11,317 bases of DNA from GCA-002840015 sp033765245 (GTDB lineage: Bacteria; Pseudomonadota; Gammaproteobacteria; Xanthomonadales; Xanthomonadaceae). This document shows positions 1 through 6,778 of this stretch, piece after piece. Within the stretch, counting starts at the first letter, position 1. Each line of letters begins with the position of its first letter. The notes under the pieces were generated by a model. It was not told the origin of the DNA, did not search any database, and was given only the letters and a program-made list of their open reading frames with translations. The position numbers and the translations under genes were made by a program. The stretch spans positions 1 to 11,317 of the forward strand of contig JANRIF010000062.1 in NCBI GenBank assembly GCA_033765245.1, read 5' to 3'.

Positions 1-121
1 CTGGCGTTGCCGCAGTGATCGTGCACCGGCGTCGGGCCGCCGCGCCGCGCGTCAAATCCAGGTGTTAGCATTCCCCGATCAGGCGCCGCGCGGCGTCGTG
101 CGATGAATCGGGAGATGGACG
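1..121. other. Upstream edge region before phaE
   Basis: No complete gene is visible. One + frame (from base 3 to a TAG at 66-68) would give a 21-residue tail with a short hydrophobic run followed by an Arg-rich end. It could be the C-terminus of a membrane protein outside the window, but this cannot be decided from 21 residues. A perfect 12-bp palindrome, CGCCGCGCGGCG, lies at 84-95. I find no convincing -35/-10 pair, so phaE may be read from a promoter outside the window or from an upstream gene. Confidence 0.3.
110..114 (+). promoter_or_regulatory. Ribosome binding site of phaE
   Basis: GGGAG lies 7 bases before the ATG at 122 and is the reason for choosing this start over the ATG at 103, which belongs to a different, spurious frame. 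Confidence 0.6.
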
Positions 122-1228
122 ATGGCGGGGTCGCGGCAGCACGATGGCGCGTCGGGGTGGGCGGGCGAGGGCATGCAATGGACGCGCGACCTGAGCGACA
201 ACTGGAGCCAGGCGATGGGTGCCTGGATGGCGCTGGCCAAGGGCGCGCCGGGCGTGGAAGACGCGATGTCGCGCATGGCCGATCCAGTACAGTCGTTCGC
301 GCAACTGTTGCAGTCAATGTCCCCGGCGGCGGACGGCGAGGGCTTCAGCGCAGCCGAAATCACCCGGCGCTGGCGCGAGTTGCTGACGCAGGGCGACGGC
401 GATGGGGTGCTGCAGATGTTGGGCAAGGCCGGCACCGGGTGGAACCCCGAAACGCTGCTGGCGCCCTTGCTGGATGCGATGCAGCGCGAAGCCGCCAGCG
501 CATTGAATCAACCCGCGTTCGGCTTTGCGCGCGAGCACCAGGCGCGCTGGCAGGGACTGCTCAAGGCGCAGCTCGAACATCAAAAGGCGATGTCGCGCTA
601 CAACGCGCTGCTGCGCCAGTCCAGCGAGCAGGCGTTCGCATTGTTCGAATCCAAGCTCGCCGAGCACGAGGCGCCGGGGCGGCAATTGACCTCGGTGCGC
701 GCGATCTTCGACCTGTGGATCGATGCGGCCGAAGAAGCCTACGCGCAAACCGCGATGACGCCGGAATTTCGCGAAGTCTACGGCGACATGGTCAACACCC
801 AAATGCGTCTGCGCGCCGCCAGCCAGGGCGAGCTGGAGCAACTGTGCCGCGCGCTCGGGCTGCCGACGCGCAGCGAAGTCACCGCCACCCATCGCAAGCT
901 GCATGCGTTGGAACGCGAGCTGAGGACGTTGCGCGCGCAAGTCGCGGCGCCACGCCCACATCCGGTTCCTACACCCGCAACCGCAACCGCTAAGGCGGCG
1001 GCCAGACCGGCGCAAAAGGCGGCCGGCAAGCGCGTCGTGGCGAAGGCCGGTGCGGCCAAGGCGGGTGCGACGAATACGCCCCGCAAGCCGTCCGCGGCAG
1101 TGCGTCGCGCCAAGCCCGCTGCCGCGACGCCGCGCCCCGCGGCGGCGGGTAGCCGGAGCGGCAGCCGCGTCGTCGCCAAGTCGGCGCGCAAGCCGCAGAC
1201 GGCCGCGCGCCGCCGCAAGGAGTCCTGA
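122..1228 (+). CDS. phaE: Class III PHA synthase subunit PhaE with a basic C-terminal tail
   Basis: This 368-residue protein is the non-catalytic partner of PhaC in class III poly(3-hydroxyalkanoate) synthases. PhaE is needed for PhaC activity and acts at the granule surface. The body (about 20-275) is helical and amphipathic. It shows the PhaE-typical block around residues 190-230 (RAIFDLWIDAAEEAY, then TPEFREVYGDMVN) and the block LGLPTRSEV at 246-253, followed by a heptad-like helix to about 273. Residues 285-368 are a separate low-complexity tail of Ala, Lys, Arg and Pro with about 22 basic and one acidic residue, including RVVAK twice (304-308, 349-353). The tail resembles histone H1-like or PhaF phasin tails and may bind DNA or the granule. 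The stop codon is 2 bases before the phaC start, so the two are certainly co-expressed. Confidence 0.93.
   Translation: MAGSRQHDGASGWAGEGMQWTRDLSDNWSQAMGAWMALAKGAPGVEDAMSRMADPVQSFAQLLQSMSPAADGEGFSAAEITRRWRELLTQGDGDGVLQMLGKAGTGWNPETLLAPLLDAMQREAASALNQPAFGFAREHQARWQGLLKAQLEHQKAMSRYNALLRQSSEQAFALFESKLAEHEAPGRQLTSVRAIFDLWIDAAEEAYAQTAMTPEFREVYGDMVNTQMRLRAASQGELEQLCRALGLPTRSEVTATHRKLHALERELRTLRAQVAAPRPHPVPTPATATAKAAARPAQKAAGKRVVAKAGAAKAGATNTPRKPSAAVRRAKPAAATPRPAAAGSRSGSRVVAKSARKPQTAARRRKES
1217..1222 (+). promoter_or_regulatory. Ribosome binding site of phaC
   Basis: A perfect AAGGAG sits inside the last codons of phaE, 8 bases before the phaC ATG. Translation of phaC is therefore probably efficient and coupled to the end of phaE. 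Confidence 0.75.
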
Positions 1229-1230
1229 GC

Positions 1231-2295
1231 ATGTCCGGTCCGCTCCGCATCACGCCCGAAGCGCTGGCGTTGGAAGCGCAAACCCTGCAGCGCAAGCTCA
1301 GCGCCGGGATCGGCACGCTGCGGCAGGTGGGCGATACCTCCTATGGCGCCAGCGCAAAGCAGGCAGTCTGGTCGGACGGCAAGGTCACCTTGTATCGCTA
1401 TCGCGGCGAGCACGCCGCCACCGCCAAGGTGCCGATCCTGATCTGCTACGCGCTGGTCAACCGGCCCTACATGATCGATCTGCAGGATGATCGTTCGCTG
1501 GTGAAGGGGCTGCTGGCGCGCGGCGAAGACGTCTACCTGATCGACTGGGGCTACCCCGACCTGAGCGACCGCTATCTCACCCTGGAGGACTACCTGCTCG
1601 GCTTCCTCGATGGCGCGGTGGAATACCTGCGCGCCAGCCACGGCATCGAGCGCATCAATCTGCTCGGGGTGTGCCAGGGCGGCGCGTTCTCGCTGTGCTA
1701 TGCCTCGCTGCATCCGGAGAAAGTGCGCAACCTGATCACCATGGTGACGCCGGTGGACTTCCACACCGACGACAACATGCTTTCGCACTGGACCCGCAAC
1801 ATCGACGTCGATCTGATGGTGGATACGCTCGGCAACGTGCCGGCCGACCTGATGAACTGGTGCTACCTCACGCTCAAGCCGTATCGCCTGCTGTTGCAGA
1901 AATACGTCGGCCTGGTGGACGTGCTCGACGACGTCGGCGAGGTCGAGAACTTTCTGCGCATGGAGAACTGGATCTTCGACTCGCCCGATCAGGTCGGCGA
2001 AGCCTTCCGGGAGTTCATCAAGGGGTTCTACCAGGGCAACGGCTTCGTCAACGGCGGGGTGGAGATCGGCGGGCGCGAGATCGATCTGCGCCGCATCGAC
2101 GTGCCGGTGTTGAACGTATTTGCCGAGCAGGACCACCTGGTGCCGCCCAGCGCCTCGCGTCCGCTGCGGCACCTGGTGGGCACCAAGGACTACACCGAGC
2201 TGTCGTTCCGCGGCGGCCACATCGGCATCTACGTCTCCGGACGCGCCCAACGCGAGGTGCCCGAGACCATCCACTCCTGGCTGCGCGCGCGCTAA
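1231..2295 (+). CDS. phaC: Class III PHA synthase catalytic subunit PhaC
   Basis: A 354-residue alpha/beta-hydrolase that polymerises (R)-3-hydroxyacyl-CoA into polyhydroxyalkanoate with release of CoA. The length fits class III enzymes (about 350-360); class I and II are far longer. The lipase-like box GVCQGG at 146-151 contains the nucleophile Cys148. The other triad members are Asp301 (AEQDHLVPP) and His330 (RGGHIGIYVSG). These match the spacing of the Allochromatium vinosum enzyme (Cys149, Asp302, His331) as I remember it. The conserved block DVYLIDWGYPD is at 100-110. The gene follows phaE directly with its own strong ribosome site. No phaA, phaB or phasin gene lies in the window, so monomer supply is encoded elsewhere. 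Downstream is a repeat-rich convergent gap. Confidence 0.96.
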   Translation: MSGPLRITPEALALEAQTLQRKLSAGIGTLRQVGDTSYGASAKQAVWSDGKVTLYRYRGEHAATAKVPILICYALVNRPYMIDLQDDRSLVKGLLARGEDVYLIDWGYPDLSDRYLTLEDYLLGFLDGAVEYLRASHGIERINLLGVCQGGAFSLCYASLHPEKVRNLITMVTPVDFHTDDNMLSHWTRNIDVDLMVDTLGNVPADLMNWCYLTLKPYRLLLQKYVGLVDVLDDVGEVENFLRMENWIFDSPDQVGEAFREFIKGFYQGNGFVNGGVEIGGREIDLRRIDVPVLNVFAEQDHLVPPSASRPLRHLVGTKDYTELSFRGGHIGIYVSGRAQREVPETIHSWLRAR

Positions 2296-2301
2296 CGCAG
2301 T

Positions 2302-2320
2302 GTTCCGCGTTGTTTGGAAC
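2302..2320 (+). other. Weak hairpin just after phaC
   Basis: GTTCC (2302-2306) and GGAAC (2316-2320) can pair around a 9-base loop, starting 7 bases after the phaC stop. No T-run follows, so a role as intrinsic terminator is doubtful. Confidence 0.3.
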
Positions 2321-2358
2321 GTATCGGGCACTGGGTTGGTCGTGCGATTTTCTTGATG

Positions 2359-2450
2359 ACCACTACGTTATGCGTAGGCTGGTGGTGAGCGTAGCGAACC
2401 CCAGCATGTTCATGCGCCACAGTAACGGCGTTGGGGCTCGTTCGCTTCGC
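2359..2450. repeat. Compound palindromic repeat (REP-like) between phaC and the PAP2-like gene
   Basis: Two nested structures are visible. The first is a hairpin: ACCA-CTACG (2359-2367), loop TTATG, CGTAG (2373-2377), two extra bases, TGGT (2380-2383). The second is an imperfect inverted repeat: GCGTAGCGAACCCCAGC (2389-2405) pairs with the complement of GCGTTGGGGCTCGTTCGC onwards (2429-2450), with a 3-base insertion in the right arm. GTTGGGG / CGAACCCC arms of this sort recur between genes in xanthomonads and other Gammaproteobacteria, as I recall. Whether this copy is multi-copy here needs the genome. Confidence 0.55.
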
Positions 2451-2465
2451 GACAGCACTTGCTAC

Positions 2466-2498
2466 GCGCGCCTTTGTTACGCACAAATGAATGCGCGC
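2466..2498. terminator. Putative compound hairpin between convergent genes
   Basis: GCGCGC (2466-2471) can pair with GCGCGC (2493-2498), and inside it TTTGT (2473-2477) pairs with ACAAA (2483-2487) around loop TACGC. It lies 17 bases past the stop of the - strand PAP2-like gene and after phaC, so it could stop transcription from either side. It lacks a proper T-run on either strand, so this is a structural guess. Confidence 0.35.
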
Positions 2499-2514
2499 CG
2501 CCAGGAACGCAGTA

Positions 2515-3165
2515 CTAACCCTGTCGCACGCCGCTCTGGCCGGCGGGCGGAAAACGGACCCGGAACTTGCGCAGCAGGGCGTAATCGGCGTAGGTGAAGA
2601 AGAACGCTGCCAGCACGTCGATGCTGTAGTGCACGTGTTGCAGCAGCATCGCGGCGGCGACCACCAGCGTGAGCAGCATGAAGGCGATCCGGGTGACGCG
2701 GCGGTTGGCGGTCAGAAACAGGATGAACAACGTGGCGGTATGGCCCGAGAAGAACAGGTCGCGGGTCAGCAGGTGCCCGGTCCCGAACAACTCCACGATC
2801 GGGTCGCGCAGCGCGATCATGTTGGCTGGCGGATCGAGCGGGATGAGATACATCGCGATGATCCGCGACACCACCATCAGGGCGTAGAGTTGCAGCGCGA
2901 ACACCAGCCGCTGCGGATGGCGCAGCAATGCGGCGACGCCGCCGATCAGCGACCCATAGACCAGCAGGAAGATCGGCCAGGTCAGATCGATCGGCGTCGT
3001 CAGCCGCAGCACCGGATCGTCGAGACGCGCACCGGGGCGGGCCTCGACGAAATCCACGAAGTGGGAAAACACCACCATTGCCAGCACGATCATGACCATC
3101 GCCAGCAGCAACTCGCGCCGTCCCCGCGGGTAACGAAGGTAGTCCTTCCATTCGATCAGCGACAT
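2515..3165 (-). CDS. PAP2_C / sphingomyelin-synthase-like integral membrane enzyme
   Basis: A 216-residue polytopic membrane protein with about six hydrophobic helices (roughly 19-38, 62-80, 87-108, 140-152, 158-176, 182-197). The motif RDLFFSGHT (135-143) and the motif HVHYSIDV (177-184) match the D3 and D4 motifs of the sphingomyelin synthase / PAP2_C family. They give a likely catalytic triad of His142, His179 and Asp183. Family members transfer or hydrolyse phospho-head groups of lipids at the membrane face; the substrate here is unknown. The start is supported by AGGAAAGG just before the ATG. It lies downstream of pldA in the same direction, with an 84-bp gap that holds an inverted repeat, so it may be read from pldA or have its own control. 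It could equally be a phosphatase of lipid phosphates. Confidence 0.8.
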   Translation of the reverse strand: MSLIEWKDYLRYPRGRRELLLAMVMIVLAMVVFSHFVDFVEARPGARLDDPVLRLTTPIDLTWPIFLLVYGSLIGGVAALLRHPQRLVFALQLYALMVVSRIIAMYLIPLDPPANMIALRDPIVELFGTGHLLTRDLFFSGHTATLFILFLTANRRVTRIAFMLLTLVVAAAMLLQHVHYSIDVLAAFFFTYADYALLRKFRVRFPPAGQSGVRQG

Positions 3166-3195
3166 ACGCCTTTCCTGACCAGATTTCGACTCATG

Positions 3196-3240
3196 CGGTA
3201 TGCGCCGGCAATTGCCTGTGCGGCGGCCAATCGCATACCG
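3196..3240. repeat. Perfect 9-bp inverted repeat with internal palindrome, before the PAP2-like gene
   Basis: CGGTATGCG (3196-3204) and CGCATACCG (3232-3240) are exact complements separated by 27 bases. The spacer contains the perfect 10-bp palindrome GGCAATTGCC (3207-3216). The element begins 31 bases upstream of the PAP2-like start and ends 9 bases past the pldA stop. It could be a pldA terminator or attenuator, or an operator for the downstream gene. Confidence 0.5.
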
Positions 3241-3249
3241 ACACCGGGT

Positions 3250-4320
3250 TTACTGCCACTGCGTCAACGATACCCCCACCCCAAGCGTGTTCTGGCGGAT
3301 GTTGTAGTCCACCAGGGTCTCTCCGTAGCCGCTGAACAGTTGCACGTAACCCTTGAGCGCACCCAGCAGCGGGAAATGCCAGTCCAGCTGCACGGTGGCG
3401 CGATTGCCGACGCCGCTGTAGCGGGTCAATGCGGAAAACTCGTGTTCGCCGCGGTGATAAACCGCCAGCAGGTCGCCGTGGCCCATGTAATCGGTGATGT
3501 CGGGATTGTCGTCGGTGGCGTTGGGCTCGTCGATGCGCAGCCAGGGCCGTACGAACAGCGACAGGTTGCCGCGCTCCAGCCCGACTTGCGCGTACACGCG
3601 GTTCCAACTGCGCGACAGCGGCAGGTCGCGGCCGTTGGATTGGTGCACCGCGCCCAGGTTCAGCAGGCGCCAGTCGAAACCCAGGAAGCGCGCGTTGGTG
3701 CGCAGGGTGAGAAATACTTCCGGCTCGTAGTTGGTCTCGCGAAACGGCGCGGAATTGATGCTGTTGTAGACCTGCCAGCTCGACTGCTGGGTGTAGCCGA
3801 ACCACAGGTCGCCGTTGTCGCCGAACAGGTTCTGCGCAGCCTTGGTCTTGAAGCTGAGCTGGAACTTGGATTCGATGTCGTCGAGATCCAGCGGGGCGGC
3901 GACCTGATGACCGGGCGCCGGCGTGGATGGCGAACGGTTGGGATTGCCGGAGTAGCGTGCGAACAGCGCGTAGGTGGGGCGGTACGCGGTGACCCGGAAC
4001 AGTCCCAGCTTATCCTCGGGCTCCAGCTCCCAGCGTTGGCTCAGCGTACCCGGCTCGCCGTTGCGGCTGCGTTGCGCGAAGGCCGGGTGGTCGCGGCCAT
4101 CGGGTGCGGCCGGCGGCGCGGCGGCGTCGGTCGTTTCGGGTGTGGTCGCCGCCTCGGCGCGCGGCGCAGTCGCCTGATCGTAGCAGCGCAGGCGCGCCTG
4201 ATCGTCGGCGATCGCCCGGCAGGCCGTGGTGTCCTGCTGCGCCAGCGCCGGCACACTGAGGCCCAGCGCCAACAGGGTCAGCAAGGGCGAGGGCAGGTGT
4301 CGGCGCAGGCAATGGCTCAT
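3250..4320 (-). CDS. pldA: Outer-membrane phospholipase A1 (OMPLA)
   Basis: A 356-residue precursor of the outer-membrane beta-barrel lipase that removes acyl chains from phospholipids in the outer leaflet. The signal peptide spans about 1-28 (Arg6-Arg7, hydrophobic core, cleavage near ALAQ). The catalytic block HQSNGR has His226 and Ser228, and SRSWNR gives Asn240. The spacing 0/+2/+14 equals that of His142, Ser144 and Asn156 in E. coli OMPLA. Between signal and barrel lies a long linker: a two-Cys segment (Cys34, Cys46, ending RLRCYD) followed by an Ala/Pro/Thr-rich stretch to about 75. The protein ends ...LTQWQ rather than in the usual aromatic residue. A sigma-70-like promoter precedes it, although the ribosome site is weak. 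Barrel dimerisation and calcium dependence are family knowledge, not visible here. Confidence 0.95.
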   Translation of the reverse strand: MSHCLRRHLPSPLLTLLALGLSVPALAQQDTTACRAIADDQARLRCYDQATAPRAEAATTPETTDAAAPPAAPDGRDHPAFAQRSRNGEPGTLSQRWELEPEDKLGLFRVTAYRPTYALFARYSGNPNRSPSTPAPGHQVAAPLDLDDIESKFQLSFKTKAAQNLFGDNGDLWFGYTQQSSWQVYNSINSAPFRETNYEPEVFLTLRTNARFLGFDWRLLNLGAVHQSNGRDLPLSRSWNRVYAQVGLERGNLSLFVRPWLRIDEPNATDDNPDITDYMGHGDLLAVYHRGEHEFSALTRYSGVGNRATVQLDWHFPLLGALKGYVQLFSGYGETLVDYNIRQNTLGVGVSLTQWQ

Positions 4321-4349
4321 GGACGGGCCGCAGATCGAATTGGCCGGCG

Positions 4350-4378
4350 ATTGTGACGAATTTTTAACGCCGCGTCAG
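4350..4378 (-). promoter_or_regulatory. Candidate sigma-70-type promoter of pldA
   Basis: On the - strand, CTGACG (4378-4373) and CACAAT (4355-4350) are 17 bases apart, each matching 4 of 6 consensus bases. The spacer contains the only A/T-rich patch of the gap (TTAAAAATT). The -10 ends 29 bases before the pldA ATG. The region between the ABC gene and pldA otherwise holds a GC palindrome, CCGCCGCGGCGG, at 4384-4395. Confidence 0.45.
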
Positions 4379-4402
4379 CAACTCCGCCGCGGCGGGGCGC
4401 CA

Positions 4403-6160
4403 TCAGACTGCGAACTGCAGGCGCGCCAGTTCGGCATACAGCCCGCCCTGTGCCACCAGCTCCTCGTGGCGGCCTTGCGCCACGATGCGGCCCTGGTCGA
4501 GCACCACGATGCGATCGACCCGCTGCACGGTCGCCAGGCGGTGCGCGATGATCAGGGTGGTACGGCCCTGCATCAGGCGGTCCAGTGCGTGTTGGATGGC
4601 GCGTTCGCTTTGTGCGTCCAGCGCGCTGGTGGCTTCGTCGAGCAACAGGATCGGGGCGTCCTTGAGCAGCGCGCGGGCGATCGCCAGACGTTGCTGCTGG
4701 CCACCGGAGAGGCGGGTGCCGCGTTCGCCCAGGTACGTGCGATAGCCTTCCGGCAACGACTGGATGAACGAATCGGCTTCGGCCAGGCACGCGGCCTGGA
4801 CCACTTCCTCATCGCTGGCGTCCAGGCGCCCGTAGCGCAGGTTCTCCATGGCATCGCTGCCGAAAATCACCGGATCCTGCGGCACCAGCGCGATGCGTGC
4901 GCGCAGGTCGGCGGGATCGAGTGCACACACGTCCAGCCCGTCCACTCGCACCACGCCCTGCTGCGGATCGAAGAAACGCAGCAGCATCTGGAACACCGTG
5001 CTCTTGCCGGCGCCGGACGGTCCGACCAGCGCCACCGTCTCGCCGGCGCGGATGTGCAAGCTGAAATCCTGCAGTGCCGGCTTTTCCGGACGCGAGGGGT
5101 AACTGAAGGTGAGCGCATCGAATTCGACCTCGCCGCGCAGCCTAGCGGGTAGCGGCAATGGCGCGGCCGGGCGCGCGATGCGCGGTTGCTCGGCCAGCAA
5201 TTCGCTGATGCGGGTCATGCCGCCGGCGGCGCGCTGTACGTCGTTCCACACTTCGGTGAGGGCGCCGACGGACCCGGCGCCGAACACGGCATAGAGCAGG
5301 AATTGCACCAGCGCACCGGACGTCATGGTGCCGTTGACCACGTCCTTGGCGCCCAGCCACAACACGGCGGTGATGGCGCCGAAGATCAGCGCGATCACCG
5401 CTCCCGTCATCGACGCCTGCGTGCGTATGCGGCGGCGTGCGGTGCGATAGGTGAGGTTGGCGGCGTCGGCGAAGCGCACGCTCTCGTGGTCCTCGCGGGC
5501 GTAGCTTTGCACCGTGTGCATCGCATTGAGCGTCTCGGATGCGCGCGCGCTGGCGTCCGCCAGACGATCCTGGCTGGCGCGCGACTGCTCGCGCACGCGC
5601 CGGCCGAACAGCGCGATCGGCACGATCACCGCCGGGATGCCGATCAACGCCATGCTCGCCAGGCGCGGGCTGGTCACCGCCAGCATGACCGCCGATCCCA
5701 GCGCATTGAGCACGTTGCGAACCGCGATCGACAGGCTGGAGCCGAGCATGCTGCGCAGCACTTCGGTGTCCGAGGACAGCCGCGAGATCATCTCGCCGGT
5801 GCGGGTGCGCTCGAAGAAACTCATGTCCAGGTGCATCAAGTGCGCGAACAACTGCTTGCGGATGTCCGCCACCACGCGCTCGCCCAACACCGTGATGCAG
5901 AAAAAGCGACCGGCCGTGGCCACGGCAACCACCAGCGCCACCAGGAACAGCATCGCGAACGGCGTGTTCAGCGAGCCGGCGTTGTCCGCGCCGATCGCGT
6001 TGATGACGAAGCGGAACATCACCGGCAGCGCCAGCGCGGAGGCCGAGGCGATCAGCAGAAACACCAGCCAGCCGGTCACCAACATGCGGTAGGGGCGGGC
6101 GTAGGGCCACAGGCGCAATAACGAGGTCAGGTCGGTCTTGGCGGGGGCGGCGCGGCTCAT
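4403..6160 (-). CDS. MsbA-related ABC exporter, fused permease and ATPase (ABCB type)
   Basis: A 585-residue half-transporter. The N-terminal membrane domain has six predicted helices (about 27-47, 68-90, 145-165, 168-187, 250-270, 283-300), and the C-terminal nucleotide-binding domain spans about 343-580. All ATPase motifs are intact: Walker A GPSGAGKST (380-388), Q-loop Gln428, signature LSGGQ (484-488), Walker B ILLLDE (504-509), D-loop SALD and H-loop His540. It should work as a homodimer exporting a hydrophobic molecule, perhaps a lipid or drug. It belongs to the proteobacterial MsbA-related group, not to MsbA itself, as I judge from its length and setting without lpxK. Its ATG overlaps the yigZ stop by 4 bases (ATGA), so it is translationally coupled to the sigma-factor operon. 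The substrate cannot be read from sequence. Confidence 0.93.
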   Translation of the reverse strand: MSRAAPAKTDLTSLLRLWPYARPYRMLVTGWLVFLLIASASALALPVMFRFVINAIGADNAGSLNTPFAMLFLVALVVAVATAGRFFCITVLGERVVADIRKQLFAHLMHLDMSFFERTRTGEMISRLSSDTEVLRSMLGSSLSIAVRNVLNALGSAVMLAVTSPRLASMALIGIPAVIVPIALFGRRVREQSRASQDRLADASARASETLNAMHTVQSYAREDHESVRFADAANLTYRTARRRIRTQASMTGAVIALIFGAITAVLWLGAKDVVNGTMTSGALVQFLLYAVFGAGSVGALTEVWNDVQRAAGGMTRISELLAEQPRIARPAAPLPLPARLRGEVEFDALTFSYPSRPEKPALQDFSLHIRAGETVALVGPSGAGKSTVFQMLLRFFDPQQGVVRVDGLDVCALDPADLRARIALVPQDPVIFGSDAMENLRYGRLDASDEEVVQAACLAEADSFIQSLPEGYRTYLGERGTRLSGGQQQRLAIARALLKDAPILLLDEATSALDAQSERAIQHALDRLMQGRTTLIIAHRLATVQRVDRIVVLDQGRIVAQGRHEELVAQGGLYAELARLQFAV

Positions 6161-6768
6161 GGTGTCTCGCTATCGGTAGGGGGCAGCAAGCGGGCCTGGC
6201 CGCGGGTGGCGTCACGCACTGCGGCGCTCAACGGCGCGCAGTGGCTTTCCGGCACGTTGAGTTCGATGTGGATGCCATCGTGCGTGTAATTCTCGCCGAT
6301 CTTCTGCGCCTGATGTTGCGCCAGCAGGGCATGGATCGCACCGGTGTGTTCGAAGCCGCAATGCAGGTGCAGGGTTTGCATCGCAATGACGCGGGATTGA
6401 GGCGCCAGTTGCAGGCATTGCGCGGCAGTGCCGCCGTAGGCGCGCACCAGACCGCCGGCGCCGAGTTTGATGCCGCCGAACCAGCGCGTCACCAATACTG
6501 CGACCTGATCCAGGCCCTGGCCGTCGATGGCGGCCAGGATCGGGCGCCCGGCGGTACCGCCGGGCTCGCCATCGTCGTGCGAACGGTAGCGCAAGCCCAG
6601 CCGCCAGGCCCAGCAGTTGTGGGTGGCGCCGGCGTCGGCGACGCGGGTGAAGAACGCCATGGCCTCGGCCTCGTCGGCGACCGGGGCGGCATGCGCCAGG
6701 AAGCGGCTTTTGCGGACTTCCTGCGCATGCGAAAACGCTTCGGCCAGGGTCAACACGCGCGCCTGCAC
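6157..6768 (-). CDS. yigZ: YigZ / IMPACT family protein
   Basis: A 203-residue protein of the conserved UPF0029/IMPACT family. The signature blocks are SRFLAHAAPV (21-30), THNCWAW (49-55), DDGEPGGTAGRPIL (65-78) and TRWFGGIKLGAGGLVRAYGG (94-113). A smaller C-terminal domain (about 135-200, DUF1949-like) follows. The molecular function is not settled; the eukaryotic relative IMPACT regulates GCN2, and the bacterial fold suggests nucleic-acid or ribosome binding. The start is GTG at 6768: the next Met is residue 37, which would cut off conserved N-terminal sequence. It lies 10 bases after the anti-sigma gene and overlaps the ABC gene by 4 bases, an unusual placement for a housekeeping gene that is often found alone. 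Confidence 0.93.
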   Translation of the reverse strand: MQARVLTLAEAFSHAQEVRKSRFLAHAAPVADEAEAMAFFTRVADAGATHNCWAWRLGLRYRSHDDGEPGGTAGRPILAAIDGQGLDQVAVLVTRWFGGIKLGAGGLVRAYGGTAAQCLQLAPQSRVIAMQTLHLHCGFEHTGAIHALLAQHQAQKIGENYTHDGIHIELNVPESHCAPLSAAVRDATRGQARLLPPTDSETP

Positions 6769-6778
6769 TTGCTTTGGA

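Noticed and set aside
103..993. Alternative + strand frame of 296 codons overlapping phaE
   Set aside because: Arg/Ala/Gly-rich translation without motifs; the phaE frame has the family blocks and a ribosome site.
778..2331. Open - strand frame of 517 codons opposite phaE and phaC
   Set aside because: Antisense shadow of two certain genes; no recognisable motifs.
2491..4356. Open + strand frame of 621 codons opposite the PAP2-like gene and pldA
   Set aside because: Gln/His/Arg-rich antisense shadow. Both - strand genes have clear family motifs, signal peptide or membrane helices and plausible starts.
4226..6121. Long + strand frames opposite the ABC exporter
   Set aside because: Low-complexity Gln/His/Arg-rich translations opposite an intact ATPase with all motifs; shadows.
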